This document shows positions 1-9,413 of a DNA stretch of 64,000 nucleotides, in pieces. Source of the DNA: Maricaulaceae bacterium EIL42A08 (GTDB taxonomy: Bacteria > Pseudomonadota > Alphaproteobacteria > Caulobacterales > Maricaulaceae). Every line of letters begins with the position of its first letter. The first letter of the stretch is position 1. Made by a program: the position numbers and the translations under genes. Location of the stretch: contig JAMZNZ010000002.1 of NCBI GenBank assembly GCA_024178355.1, forward strand, positions 1,221,501 to 1,285,500, written 5' to 3'. The notes under the pieces are model-generated. The model searched no databases and was not told where the DNA came from. It saw only the letters and a program-made list of their open reading frames with translations.

Positions 1-1
1 G

Positions 2-154
2 TTTGAAGGCCTTCAGCGCTCCCCCAGACACAAGTCGGGCATCGCCATGCGCTTTCCGCGCATTCACCGCATCCGCTGGGACAAACCCGCCGCCGAGGCC
101 GACCGGCTGGAGGCGCTGGAAGCCTTGCTAAAATCACGGTTCGACGGCGGCTGA
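2..154 (+). CDS. ATP-dependent DNA ligase, C-terminal end (partial)
   Basis: Only the last 50 codons are in the window; the gene begins upstream of base 1. The visible tail reads RSPRHKSGIAMRFPRI followed by an Ala/Glu-rich helix and a TGA stop. This matches the motif VI region (basic, K-x-G-x-A-x-RFPR) that closes the OB-fold of bacterial ATP-dependent DNA ligases, which seal nicks during repair. Family membership comes from this short motif alone, so the subtype cannot be told. The following gene starts about 50 bp downstream on the same strand and is unrelated in function. Confidence 0.7.
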   Translation, partial: FEGLQRSPRHKSGIAMRFPRIHRIRWDKPAAEADRLEALEALLKSRFDGG

Positions 155-206
155 GACCATGCTATAGAGCGGTTGAACGTGTTTTTCAGCTTGGGGCGTG
201 ACGACC

Positions 207-1022
207 ATGGATATTGCACAAATCCAGGAATTCCTGACCACTGTTGGTCTTCAGATGGCAATCAATGTAGGCATGGCCGCCCTGATCCTGATTGTCGGTT
301 TCATGGTGGCCGGTTCGGTCGCGCGCTTCATCCGGCGTATCCCCGATCGCAATCCCAAGCTTGACAAGACACTCGCGAATTTCTTTGCCTCGATGGCGAA
401 GTGGGCAATCCTCGCCGTTGTTATCATTGCGGTTCTGACCCGCTTCGGTGTTGAGACCACCTCGTTGGTTGCCGCTCTGGGTGCCGTGACTCTGGCCATC
501 GGCTTTGCCCTTCAAGGCACGCTGTCGAACGTGGCCGCTGGCGTGATGATCGTCTTCTTCCGCCCCTACAAGATTGGCGATTATGTTGAAGTTGCTGGTG
601 TCGCTGGCAGCGTGAAAGACGTCACCCTCTTCTACACCGAGCTGAGCACACCTGATAATCGCCAGATCACCATCCCGAATGGCCAGTCCTGGGGTAATGT
701 GATCACGAATTACTCCGCCTACCCGACACGCCGCTGCGATTTTGTGTTCTCCGCCAGCTATGACGATGACATCGAAAAGGTCATCGGCGTCCTGCGTGAG
801 ACTTTCGACGCTGACGAGCGCGTGTTGAAAGATCCGGAGCTTTTCGTCGAAGTCAAAGCCCACGGGGCCTCCAGCGTCGACTACGTGGTCCGCGCCTGGT
901 GTAACGCTGGCGACTATTGGGGTCTGCACTTCGACATGAACAAGGCGGTGAAGGTCGCGTTCGACAAGAATGAGATCGAGATTCCCTACCCCCATCAGGT
1001 CGAGATCCAGAAAAAGGGCTAA
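207..1022 (+). CDS. MscS-family small-conductance mechanosensitive channel
   Basis: Predicted 271-residue inner-membrane channel that opens under membrane tension and releases solutes during hypo-osmotic shock. Three N-terminal hydrophobic segments are visible. The third is the Gly/Ala-rich pore helix (GAVTLAIGFALQGTLSNVAA), followed by the beta-domain signature with FFRPYKIGDYVEV and ITIPNGQSWGNVITNYS, then a cytoplasmic alpha/beta tail. The length is close to E. coli MscS (286 residues). An in-frame GTG lies at 198, but ATG 207 has GGGG about ten bases upstream and gives a normal N-terminus. Several MscS paralogues per genome are usual, so no gene number is assigned. Confidence 0.93.
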   Translation: MDIAQIQEFLTTVGLQMAINVGMAALILIVGFMVAGSVARFIRRIPDRNPKLDKTLANFFASMAKWAILAVVIIAVLTRFGVETTSLVAALGAVTLAIGFALQGTLSNVAAGVMIVFFRPYKIGDYVEVAGVAGSVKDVTLFYTELSTPDNRQITIPNGQSWGNVITNYSAYPTRRCDFVFSASYDDDIEKVIGVLRETFDADERVLKDPELFVEVKAHGASSVDYVVRAWCNAGDYWGLHFDMNKAVKVAFDKNEIEIPYPHQVEIQKKG

Positions 1023-1067
1023 ATTCTCGCCCCACTGGTGCCGCAATTAGCCCGGACAAGAAGAGTT

Positions 1068-1391
1068 ATGACCGAGCCAAGCAAATCCACCACCGCCGAC
1101 GCCCATCCGCGCAGATCGCTGATGCAGCGTCTGACCAATGTGAAGCCCAGCGACTTTATCGTGCTGTTCTTCCTTTGCGTTTTCGTCGGCATGATTCTGG
1201 CGTTTTTAAACGTCGATCCGGCCGAGCTGTGGGTGGATTTCTTTGGCGCGGTGGCCGACGCCTGGCAGCAATTCTTCGGCAATCTGGGCTCGGCCCTGCG
1301 CTGGTCGCTGCAGTATTTCTTCCTCGGCGCGGTGATTATCGTGCCGATCTGGCTGCTCTTCCACGTCATCCGCGCGCTCAACAAGAGCTAA
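1068..1391 (+). CDS. Small two-helix membrane protein, DUF6460-like
   Basis: A 107-residue protein with a polar N-terminus, a first membrane helix (FIVLFFLCVFVGMILAFL), a central amphipathic stretch with Trp and Phe (WVDFFGAVADAWQQFF), and a second helix (FFLGAVIIVPIWLLFHVIRAL). The pattern of a helix, an acidic D-P turn, an aromatic segment, then FLGAVIIVPIWL resembles the alphaproteobacterial DUF6460 family; that match is from memory. The function is unknown. ATG 1068 follows a purine-rich AAGAAGAG; a GTG at 1038 would add ten unlikely residues. It lies 45 bp after the MscS gene and could be cotranscribed with it. Confidence 0.75.
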   Translation: MTEPSKSTTADAHPRRSLMQRLTNVKPSDFIVLFFLCVFVGMILAFLNVDPAELWVDFFGAVADAWQQFFGNLGSALRWSLQYFFLGAVIIVPIWLLFHVIRALNKS

Positions 1392-1440
1392 GCGCTGACA
1401 CCGCTTTCATTGTGAGCCTGCGAGGCGTAAAAGCCTTGCC

Positions 1441-1971
1441 ATGAGCAAAGATCTTCAAGCCCACTTGGACGAGCTGGCTGGCCTGCTCGTCGCGGGCAGC
1501 CCCCATGCGGTCGACCTCGGCTTTGAGCTGGACAGCATCACGCCCGGCGTCGCGGTCATTCGCGCACCCTATCGCGAAGACCTGATTGGCGATCCTGAGA
1601 CCGGCGTCATGCATGGCGGCGTGGTGACTGCACTCCTCGACCACACGGCGGGCCTGGCCGCCTTTGCCGGCTTTGGCGGCGACAAGGCGGTCGCCACCCT
1701 GGACCTGCGGCTGGATTACATGCGCCCCGCTGAACCGGGCAAGGACGTGATCGCCGAAGCCAGAACCATCAAGGTGTCCGGCCTCTTCGCCTTCGTCAGC
1801 GCGATTGCCCACGACGGCGATGCGGACGATCCCGTCGCCACGGCCCACGCCGCCTTCATGGTCTCCAAAGTCTCTGAAGCGGCGGCAGAAAAGGCCAAGG
1901 AAGACATCGCGCGCGGCGCAACGCCGATCTCCGCCCTGCCCAAGCCTGGCGAGAAAGGAGGCGCGCTATGA
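1441..1971 (+). CDS. PaaI-family hotdog thioesterase (first of two)
   Basis: Predicted 176-residue acyl-CoA thioesterase of the hotdog fold. The signature GVMHGGVVTALLDHTAG is the PaaI/YbgC-type helix with the HGG turn and a catalytic acidic residue (Asp). ATLDLRLDYMRPA is the matching beta-strand. A 30-residue charged C-terminal tail (AAAEKAKEDIARG) extends beyond the minimal fold. Its stop overlaps the start of the next gene by four bases (ATGA), so the two are translationally coupled and probably form a pair of related subunits or two enzymes acting in sequence. The substrate cannot be told from sequence. Confidence 0.88.
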   Translation: MSKDLQAHLDELAGLLVAGSPHAVDLGFELDSITPGVAVIRAPYREDLIGDPETGVMHGGVVTALLDHTAGLAAFAGFGGDKAVATLDLRLDYMRPAEPGKDVIAEARTIKVSGLFAFVSAIAHDGDADDPVATAHAAFMVSKVSEAAAEKAKEDIARGATPISALPKPGEKGGAL

Positions 1972-2378
1972 GCGATCGTCTTAGCCCGCTTCTGTCGAGC
2001 CCCTATGTCCAGCGCCTTGGCGTGCGTTTCGTTGGCCACGGCGATGAATTGACCGGCATTCTGCCCTATACTGAACAGATCGTCGGCAACCCGCTGATCC
2101 CCGCCCTCCACGGCGGTGCCATCGGCGCTTTCATGGAGATGACAGCGGCCGCAGGCCTGCTCGCCCATTCTGAACTCGCCGCCCTGCCCAAGCCCATCGA
2201 TGTGGCCGTCGACTATCTCAGACCCGGCCGCCCCGAAGACGTCTTCGCCCGCGCCGTGGTCACCCGCCAGGGCTCGCGCGTCGCCAATGTGAAGGTGGAG
2301 GCGTGGCAGGCCAAGCGGTCATCGCCGATTGCGAGCCTGCATGGGCATTTTCTGGTGAAGCCGGTCACTTCATCCTGA
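1968..2378 (+). CDS. PaaI-family hotdog thioesterase (second of two)
   Basis: A 136-residue hotdog-fold protein with LHGGAIGAFMEMTAAAG (the HGG turn, with Glu where the acid usually sits) and VAVDYLRPGRP. Spacing to the preceding paralogue is a four-base ATGA overlap. Sequence similarity between the pair is limited to the fold motifs, so this is an old duplication or a recruited partner. The last codons and TGA stop (…TCATCCTGA) are also the first bases of the palindromic repeat that follows, and the same nine bases end the GIY-YIG gene at 2845. The original C-terminus may therefore have been replaced when the repeat arrived. Confidence 0.87.
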   Translation: MSDRLSPLLSSPYVQRLGVRFVGHGDELTGILPYTEQIVGNPLIPALHGGAIGAFMEMTAAAGLLAHSELAALPKPIDVAVDYLRPGRPEDVFARAVVTRQGSRVANVKVEAWQAKRSSPIASLHGHFLVKPVTSS

Positions 2379-2379
2379 T

Positions 2380-2525
2380 GGTCCTTCGAGGCTCCCCTGG
2401 ATCAAGTCCGGGGTCACACCTCCGGATGAGGGTGAGACAGACCTCATCAATATTGGCTTGCAGCATCTCCCCCCGCCCCTCATCCTGAGGTGCTTTTGCG
2501 TCAGCAAAAGCCTCGAAGGACGCAC
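2380..2525. repeat. REPIN-like palindromic repeat, copy 1
   Basis: Two REP-type units in inverted orientation. The left unit begins GGTCCTTCGAGGCTCC and ends near GGATGAGGG at 2423-2432. The right unit begins CCTCATCCTGAGGTGC at 2479 and ends GCCTCGAAGGACGCAC at 2510. The left loop holds the palindrome CCCTGGATCAAGTCCGGGG, which belongs to a second repeat family seen near 36.3 and 36.8 kb. The right loop is the hairpin GCTTTTGCGTCAGCAAAAGC. Transcribed RNA would fold into a long hairpin between the thioesterase and GIY-YIG genes. Confidence 0.85.
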
Positions 2526-2539
2526 ACCGGGGACGCGCC

Positions 2540-2845
2540 ATAACCGCTTGGGTCTATATTCTGAAATGCTCGGATGGGTTTTACTATGTTGGCTCCCATC
2601 GCGGTGAGGATTTGGGCGTGCGCGTTGGCGAGCACCAGCTTGGCATGGGCGGATACACGTCCAGACGACGACCGGTAGAGCTGGTTTATTCTGAATGGTT
2701 TACGCTCATCACTGACGCGGTAGCGGCCGAACGCCAGATCAAGGGATGGTCAAGCGCCAAGAAAGAAGCGCTGATCGCCGGCGACTTTGAGCGGCTTCAA
2801 AGCAAGGCAAAACGACGCGGCGGCAAGCCTCGCGCTTCATCCTGA
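2540..2845 (+). CDS. GIY-YIG nuclease-domain protein, apparent ATA start
   Basis: The reading frame encodes a roughly 101-residue single-domain GIY-YIG protein of the UPF0213/YhbQ type: WVYILKCSDGFYYVGSHRG carries the paired VYI/YVG strands, R and H follow in the first helix, and AAERQIKGW holds the catalytic Glu. The domain begins immediately after codon 2540, which is ATA. The frame has no ATG, GTG or TTG between the upstream stop (2486) and the motif. GGGGA lies six bases before the ATA. An internal GTG at 2612 would delete the GIY-YIG strands. Either AUA is used as a rare start or the gene has lost its ATG. REPIN-like repeats flank it on both sides. Confidence 0.72.
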   Translation: MTAWVYILKCSDGFYYVGSHRGEDLGVRVGEHQLGMGGYTSRRRPVELVYSEWFTLITDAVAAERQIKGWSSAKKEALIAGDFERLQSKAKRRGGKPRASS

Positions 2846-2846
2846 T

Positions 2847-2987
2847 GGTCCTTCGAGGCTCCCCCGGATCAAGTCCGGGGTCGCACCTCAGGATGAGGGT
2901 AATTGAGATTATTCAACGGTTAGCCTTGCAGCCATAACCCGCCTCCCTCATCCTGAGGTGCTTTTCGAAGAAAAGCCTCGAAGGACG
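2847..2987. repeat. REPIN-like palindromic repeat, copy 2
   Basis: Same architecture as copy 1. The left unit GGTCCTTCGAGGCT, with the loop palindrome CCCCCGGATCAAGTCCGGGG, ends in GCACCTCAGGATGAGGG. A spacer of about 45 bp follows, then the inverted unit CCCTCATCCTGAGGTGC-TTTTCGAAGAAAA-GCCTCGAAGGAC. The first ~65 bp are nearly identical, in direct orientation, to the start of copy 1, so the two repeats bracket the GIY-YIG gene. It ends 18 bp before the gyrB stop codon and lies at the 3' end of both convergent genes. Confidence 0.87.
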
Positions 2988-3004
2988 TACGCCCTCAACG
3001 CGCC

Positions 3005-5416
<2,412 letters not shown>

Positions 5417-5481
5417 TTACCTGAATTGGCCTCAAGTCACCATGTCTGGGTGCATTTGAATGTGGAGAGCTGAAGGCCTCC

Positions 5482-6117
5482 TCAACGCACCAGAAGCAAC
5501 ACCGCCACACCGGCAAGCAGCGCCGCCGTCACGCCGTCGGCCCAGCGCTTTAAACCCTTTTGTGCCAGCCAATTACGTGCCCTGTGTGCACCAGCCACAT
5601 AAATCGCGATGAAGATTATGCCCATGGCGATCAGGATCGCGATCATCTGGGCATACTCCACCGGCCCGACCACCGACAGGTCAAAGAAGGCCGGCACGAA
5701 GGACAGATAGAAGGCGATCGCCTTGGGATTGGACAGTGGCATCGCGATTCCTGCCGCATAGGTGGCCGCCAAACCGCGCTTTGAGGGCATGGCCAAGGAC
5801 ACCGGGCCGGGGTCTTTGGGGTGCAGCACGCCCTGCAGCGCGCCCCATGCAAACCAGAGCAGAATTGCCGCTCCGCCAATCTTCACCAGCCACACCCACG
5901 GCCCCGCAGCCTCCACCAAACCCGACGTGGCCGCCAGCCCGGTGATCGCGACTGTCAGCCAGAAAATGTCACCGGTCAGGATGCCAAAGCCATAGCTTGC
6001 GCCCGACCACACCCCGCCGTTCAGCGTGCGGCCCACCATGGCCAGCACGCCAGGGCCCGGCGTCAGGAACAGGATCAGCAAAGACGCGGCAAACGCCGCC
6101 AGTGTGGCAATCGTCAT
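5482..6117 (-). CDS. LysE/RhtB-family amino-acid exporter
   Basis: A 211-residue inner-membrane protein with about six hydrophobic segments. The N-terminal signature LFLTPGPGVLAMVGRTLNGG is the PGP-x(n)-G motif of the LysE/RhtB/ArgO superfamily, which exports amino acids or homoserine lactones. MPLSNPKAIAFYLSFVPAFF, in the middle, is also typical. The start at 6117 places the first membrane helix at the N-terminus (MTIATLAAFAASLLILFL). The frame stays open to 6249, but those extra 44 codons are Arg-rich and run into a palindromic repeat, so they are not counted. The exported substrate is not predictable. Confidence 0.9.
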   Translation of the reverse strand: MTIATLAAFAASLLILFLTPGPGVLAMVGRTLNGGVWSGASYGFGILTGDIFWLTVAITGLAATSGLVEAAGPWVWLVKIGGAAILLWFAWGALQGVLHPKDPGPVSLAMPSKRGLAATYAAGIAMPLSNPKAIAFYLSFVPAFFDLSVVGPVEYAQMIAILIAMGIIFIAIYVAGAHRARNWLAQKGLKRWADGVTAALLAGVAVLLLVR

Positions 6118-6177
6118 GGGCCGGGAGGTAGCCCGAGCGCGGCACGAGGGGAAGTGGGGGAGGTGTTTGTAGCCGTT

Positions 6178-6249
6178 GTGCGTCCTTCGAGACGGCCTCT
6201 CGAACTGGAGCTCCTCACTCCCTTCGCTCGGCTTCGCCGTGGTACGCAC
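6178..6249. repeat. Degenerate REPIN-like repeat, copy 3
   Basis: Begins GTGCGTCCTTCGAGACGGCC and closes with ACGCAC (6244-6249), giving a six-base terminal inverted repeat. The inner part (CTCCTCACTCCCTTCGCTCG) keeps only traces of the CCTCATCCTGAGG arm. It appears to be an eroded or single-unit copy of the family described at 2380. Confidence 0.6.
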
Positions 6250-6431
6250 ATAATGAGCTCATTATTCTGGCAAGAATGATGCCCTGTAATCATTTAGCCA
6301 CCCCATTTGCGGCGCACCGCAGAGTCGTCGCCTGTAAACGCACCAAAGGCCCACGCTGGGGAAATGGGTGCGTTGAGGACGACAGATGCTTCTGATCACT
6401 GGAGCATCACGCCAAGGAAGGGAGATGCGTG
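6250..6431. other. Intergenic stretch between two repeats, no recognisable gene
   Basis: With the flanking repeats and the small ORF at 6432 this forms a 635-bp gap between lysE-like and SURF1 genes. I find no convincing long coding frame here, no tRNA and no terminator. Short open frames on either strand lack ribosome binding sites or conserved composition. Confidence 0.5.
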
Positions 6432-6578
6432 ATGTTGGATCCAGCAACGGCGATCCTGGAACGGATTGACAGCCTTAGCATCGTGGGAATCGCCTTGGCT
6501 TTGCCCGCGATCATCGCAGCAATCAGGATGCCAAAGGAAGATCTTGTCAGATGGATGACAAAGAAGCGCGGACGATGA
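6432..6578 (+). CDS. Candidate small membrane protein (48 residues)
   Basis: ATG 6432 is preceded by GGAG with seven bases spacing. The frame gives a 48-residue peptide with an amphipathic start (MLDPATAILERIDSL), one hydrophobic segment (IVGIALALPAIIAAI) and a strongly basic tail (RWMTKKRGR), ending at TGA 6576-6578. The layout of one helix with a positive C-terminus is typical of small inner-membrane peptides. The ORF is bracketed by repeat copies 3 and 4, as the GIY-YIG genes are bracketed by repeats. I know no family for it; it could also be a chance frame. Confidence 0.35.
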   Translation: MLDPATAILERIDSLSIVGIALALPAIIAAIRMPKEDLVRWMTKKRGR

Positions 6579-6591
6579 GTATAATCGTGTG

Positions 6592-6702
6592 GTGCGTCCT
6601 TCGAGACGCTCGCCAAGGGCTCGCTCCTCAGGATGAGGGATGTTGAAGCTCTATGAAAACCTCATCCTGAGGAGCGCGAAGCGCGTCTCGAAGGACCCTC
6701 AC
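6592..6702. repeat. REPIN-like palindromic repeat, copy 4
   Basis: Left unit GTGCGTCCTTCGAGACGCTC with GCTCCTCAGGATGAGG; right unit CCTCATCCTGAGGAGCGC with the hairpin GCGCGAAGCGC, then GTCTCGAAGGACCCTCAC. This variant uses CGAGAC/GTCTCG arms and GGAGCG rather than GGTGC. It lies about 50 bp upstream of the SURF1 start. Confidence 0.85.
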
Positions 6703-6752
6703 AATGAACCTCCCCCGTGACAAGGCTGCTGCCTCGCGCCATATCACAGGCC

Positions 6753-7466
6753 ATGACGTTCAAGCCCTTTCCAGTCCTGACGCTACTCACCCTGCCCGCC
6801 CTCGCCTTCCTTGTGTGGCTGGGCAGCTGGCAGCTCGACCGGCGCGCGTGGAAGGCCGAGCTGATTGGTCAGTTTGAGGCCACCGCCGCCCTGCCTGCGG
6901 CAAGCCTTGGAGAAATCCTGTGTGAGGGCGATGACGGGCTTGGCCGGGCGGTGACGCCGGACGCGCTAAGCGCAGAGCAGGAGCTGAGCTTTTACGGGCT
7001 GGGTCCTGAAGGCGCGCCGGGCTGGCGGATCTTCTCGGCGGTTGCCGCACCGGCCTGTCTTGCCGAACGCCACATCCTGATCGAGGTGCGCTTTGAGCCG
7101 CTGATGGCGGCGCGTGCCAATGTGGACGGGCGTGCAGCCGTTGTCTCCGAAACGCAGGCCTGGCGGCTGGAACGCCCGCGTGAGGCTGGGCCCTTCACGC
7201 CACCAAACACATTTGAAACGGCCGAATATTACAGCTTCGCGCCGGATATGGCGTTGGCGCTGGGGCTACAGGATGGCTCGCTGAGCCCGGACTGGTGGGT
7301 TGCCCGCGACAGTGGCGAGCCGCCGGCTCACCTGACACAGACCCCGCCGGAACGCCATGTGGGCTATGCGGTGACGTGGTTTTTGATGGCGATCGCCCTG
7401 ATTGCGATCTATCTCATCTTCCACATCCGGGCCGGGCGACTGCGCTTTGGCACTCGCGACGTATAA
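6753..7466 (+). CDS. SURF1 family cytochrome oxidase assembly protein
   Basis: A 237-residue SURF1 homologue, which helps insert heme a into subunit I of cytochrome c oxidase at the inner membrane. It has the family layout: an N-terminal membrane helix ending in the signature WLGSWQLDRRAWKAELI, a periplasmic domain of about 150 residues, and a C-terminal helix preceded by HVGYAVTWFLMAIALIAIYL. ATG 6753 is preferred because it puts the helix at the N-terminus; the frame is open to GTG 6717. In many alphaproteobacteria this gene follows ctaE. Here it lies 3.6 kb from the oxidase operon and on the other strand, so it is expressed separately. Confidence 0.88.
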   Translation: MTFKPFPVLTLLTLPALAFLVWLGSWQLDRRAWKAELIGQFEATAALPAASLGEILCEGDDGLGRAVTPDALSAEQELSFYGLGPEGAPGWRIFSAVAAPACLAERHILIEVRFEPLMAARANVDGRAAVVSETQAWRLERPREAGPFTPPNTFETAEYYSFAPDMALALGLQDGSLSPDWWVARDSGEPPAHLTQTPPERHVGYAVTWFLMAIALIAIYLIFHIRAGRLRFGTRDV

Positions 7467-7560
7467 GAATCTAAAGAATTTTGTGCGATACACCGTGCCC
7501 TGTTCAGCCGGGACTTGAACCGACACGTCGCGAGGCGTCTACTTATCGCCCGAAGGCTTT

Positions 7561-8154
7561 ATGGAGCACGGCGCAATGGCGCTTTGGCGTGACGACATTC
7601 AGGACACCGTGCTGTGGGGCGAAGGCATCAAGCTGCGCGCCCCGACGGCTGAGGACTATGACAGCTGGGCCAAGCTGCGTTACGCAAGCCGTGCACATAC
7701 TGAAAAGTGGGAACCCAGCTGGGCTGAGGATGAGTTGAGCCGCTCAGCCTATCGTCGCCGCCTTAAGCGATACCAGGCCGATGTGGACCAGGGGACGGGC
7801 TATCCCTTCTTCATTCTGCGCGCCAGCGACGACGTCCTTTTGGGGGCCTGTAACCTCAACAATGTGCGCCGCGGCGTGCTGCAGGCCGCTGATCTGGGCT
7901 ACTGGATTGGCAGCCCCTATACCCGCAAGGGCCACTGCCGCGCCGCGGTCCGCCGAGTTTTGTCCTACGCGTTTGAAACGCTGCGCCTGCACCGCGTGGA
8001 AGCGGCAACCCGGCTGGAAAACGACGCCTCGCGTCAATTGCTTCTCTCGGTCGGCTTCACGCCCGAAGGCGTCGCTCGGCAGTATCTGAAGATTGACGGC
8101 GAATGGCGCGACCACCTGAAATTCGCAATCCTGCGTGATGATCCGCTGCGGTGA
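7561..8154 (+). CDS. RimJ/RimL-type GNAT acetyltransferase
   Basis: A 197-residue GCN5-related N-acetyltransferase closest in pattern to RimJ, which acetylates the N-terminal Ala of ribosomal protein S5. Visible are IKLRAPTAEDYDSWAKLR (strand 1), GACNLNNVRRGVLQAADLGYW (strands 4-5 with GYWI), the acetyl-CoA loop YTRKGHCRAAVRRV and LHRVEAATRLENDASRQLL, the usual N-xxS site. The acetyl-CoA loop reads R-K-G-H-C where R-x-G-x-G/A is usual, a mild change. ATG 7576 is an alternative start. The GTGA overlap with the following EAL gene suggests a two-gene operon. Confidence 0.88.
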   Translation: MEHGAMALWRDDIQDTVLWGEGIKLRAPTAEDYDSWAKLRYASRAHTEKWEPSWAEDELSRSAYRRRLKRYQADVDQGTGYPFFILRASDDVLLGACNLNNVRRGVLQAADLGYWIGSPYTRKGHCRAAVRRVLSYAFETLRLHRVEAATRLENDASRQLLLSVGFTPEGVARQYLKIDGEWRDHLKFAILRDDPLR

Positions 8155-9287
8155 GTTCCATGGGTGAGGCTTTTGAAGCAGCCGCTCGCGCAGCCGGAGC
8201 CCTTGCGGTTGAGATTACCGGCCATGCGATAGCCCTGGGCGGTGACGCAGAGCGCCTGGGTCTTGACCAGGTCCAGGCCATACAAACGCTTGCCGGCTTT
8301 CTCGACGCCTGCGCCCCGGGTGATCGCGGCGCGCTGGAGCGGCTCGGTTTTCACAGCAAGATTGACCGGCGTGTCCGCCTTGTGGGCGCTGATGGGGCTG
8401 TGCGGTATGCCCGCCTGATCGGCGCACCGGATAGCGGCACCTGGCGCGGACTTCTGCTGCCCGCCGGGGCTAGCCCCGATGGCGGCCTTGCTGCGCTTGA
8501 TCTTGAAACGGCCCTGCGACAGGCGCTCGAAGATGGCGACGTGCTCGCTCACCATCAGCCAGTGGTTTCGCTGGAGACTGGCAAGCTTGCCGGATTTGAG
8601 GCGCTGGCTCGCTGGGTCCGCCCGGACGGCAGTGTCGACCTGCCCGAACACTTCCTGCCGCTGGCCGACGAGCAAGGGTTGATCCGTGCTGTGGGTGATG
8701 CGGTGCGCGGATCGGCGATTAAGGATGCAGCCGCGTGGCATGCCGCGCGAGGCAAGAGTGGCAGACCCCTATTCCTGGCCGCAAACGCGACCGCCAGTGA
8801 ACTCTGCGCACCGGACTTTACCGACAGTCTGCTAAGTCAGGTCAGGGAAGCTGGTCTTCCGGCGGGAACCTTCAAGCTGGAGATTTCAGAGACCGAGGTC
8901 ATGCGTGATCCCGATCATGCCGAGATCGCCATGAAGGCATTGAAAGCAGGCGGTGTCTCGCTGGTGCTGGATGATTTCGGGACCGGGTATTCATCCCTCT
9001 CCCGCCTTGATCGCTTCCCGTTTGATACCGTGAAGATCGACCAGTATTTCACCCGCGCCGCCCAGACCGATGATGCCGCCCGTTCCATCATCTCCGGCGT
9101 AGTGCGAATTGCACGCAGCTACTCCATGACGATTGTGGCTGAAGGCATTGAAACCGATGCGGCTGCAAAGCTGTGTGCGGAGCTCGGCTGTGATTTCGGC
9201 CAGGGCTTCCGCTACGCCCAGGCCCTGCCCCCCGAAGAAGCGGCCAACGCAGCGCTTCACGGCATGACAGGCCGGTTTGAGGTTTAG
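8151..9287 (+). CDS. EAL-domain cyclic-di-GMP phosphodiesterase
   Basis: A 378-residue cytosolic protein. The first ~120 residues form a PAS-like sensory region (DRRVRLVGADGAVRYARLIG); the rest is an EAL domain that hydrolyses cyclic di-GMP. All key residues are visible: GFEALARWVRPDG (EAL Glu), NATASEL (Asn), LEISETEVM (Glu), LDDFGTGYSSLSRL (DD), VKIDQYF (Lys), IVAEGIET (Glu) and QGFRYA (Gln), so the domain should be active. No GGDEF domain is present. The GTG start at 8151 overlaps the TGA of the acetyltransferase gene; ATG 8160 is an alternative. Signal and output are unknown. Confidence 0.93.
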   Translation: MSSMGEAFEAAARAAGALAVEITGHAIALGGDAERLGLDQVQAIQTLAGFLDACAPGDRGALERLGFHSKIDRRVRLVGADGAVRYARLIGAPDSGTWRGLLLPAGASPDGGLAALDLETALRQALEDGDVLAHHQPVVSLETGKLAGFEALARWVRPDGSVDLPEHFLPLADEQGLIRAVGDAVRGSAIKDAAAWHAARGKSGRPLFLAANATASELCAPDFTDSLLSQVREAGLPAGTFKLEISETEVMRDPDHAEIAMKALKAGGVSLVLDDFGTGYSSLSRLDRFPFDTVKIDQYFTRAAQTDDAARSIISGVVRIARSYSMTIVAEGIETDAAAKLCAELGCDFGQGFRYAQALPPEEAANAALHGMTGRFEV

Positions 9288-9290
9288 GGC

Positions 9291-9403
9291 GTGCGTCCTT
9301 CGAGGCTTTTCTAACGAAAAGCACCTCAGGATGAGGAGGATGAGTGCTTGATCTCACCCTCATCCTGAGGTGCGAGCCTTATGGCGAGCCTCGAAAGACC
9401 CTC
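9291..9403. repeat. REPIN-like palindromic repeat, copy 5
   Basis: The left unit GTGCGTCCTTCGAGGC with loop hairpin TTTTCTAACGAAAA ends in GCACCTCAGGATGAGG. The right unit CCTCATCCTGAGGTGC with loop GAGCCTTATGGC ends GAGCCTCGAAAGACCCTC. It sits exactly between the convergent 3' ends of the EAL gene and the alcohol dehydrogenase, where it could act as a bidirectional structured 3' end. Confidence 0.87.
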
Positions 9404-9413
9404 CGAAGTACGC

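Noticed and set aside
186-1046. A 286-codon minus-strand frame over the MscS gene
   Set aside because: The plus strand encodes a clear MscS protein; the antisense frame has no motif or start signal.
2380-2987. Possible CRISPR array because of repeated palindromes around 2.4-3.0 kb
   Set aside because: There are only two large units flanking a gene, with no short evenly spaced repeats or spacers, and no cas genes in the window.
7500-7560. GGGACTTGAACC, the complement of a tRNA T-arm (GGTTCAAGTCCC), suggested a tRNA gene on the minus strand
   Set aside because: The T-stem does not pair properly, and no acceptor stem, anticodon arm or CCA context could be built around it. At most a chance match or old remnant.
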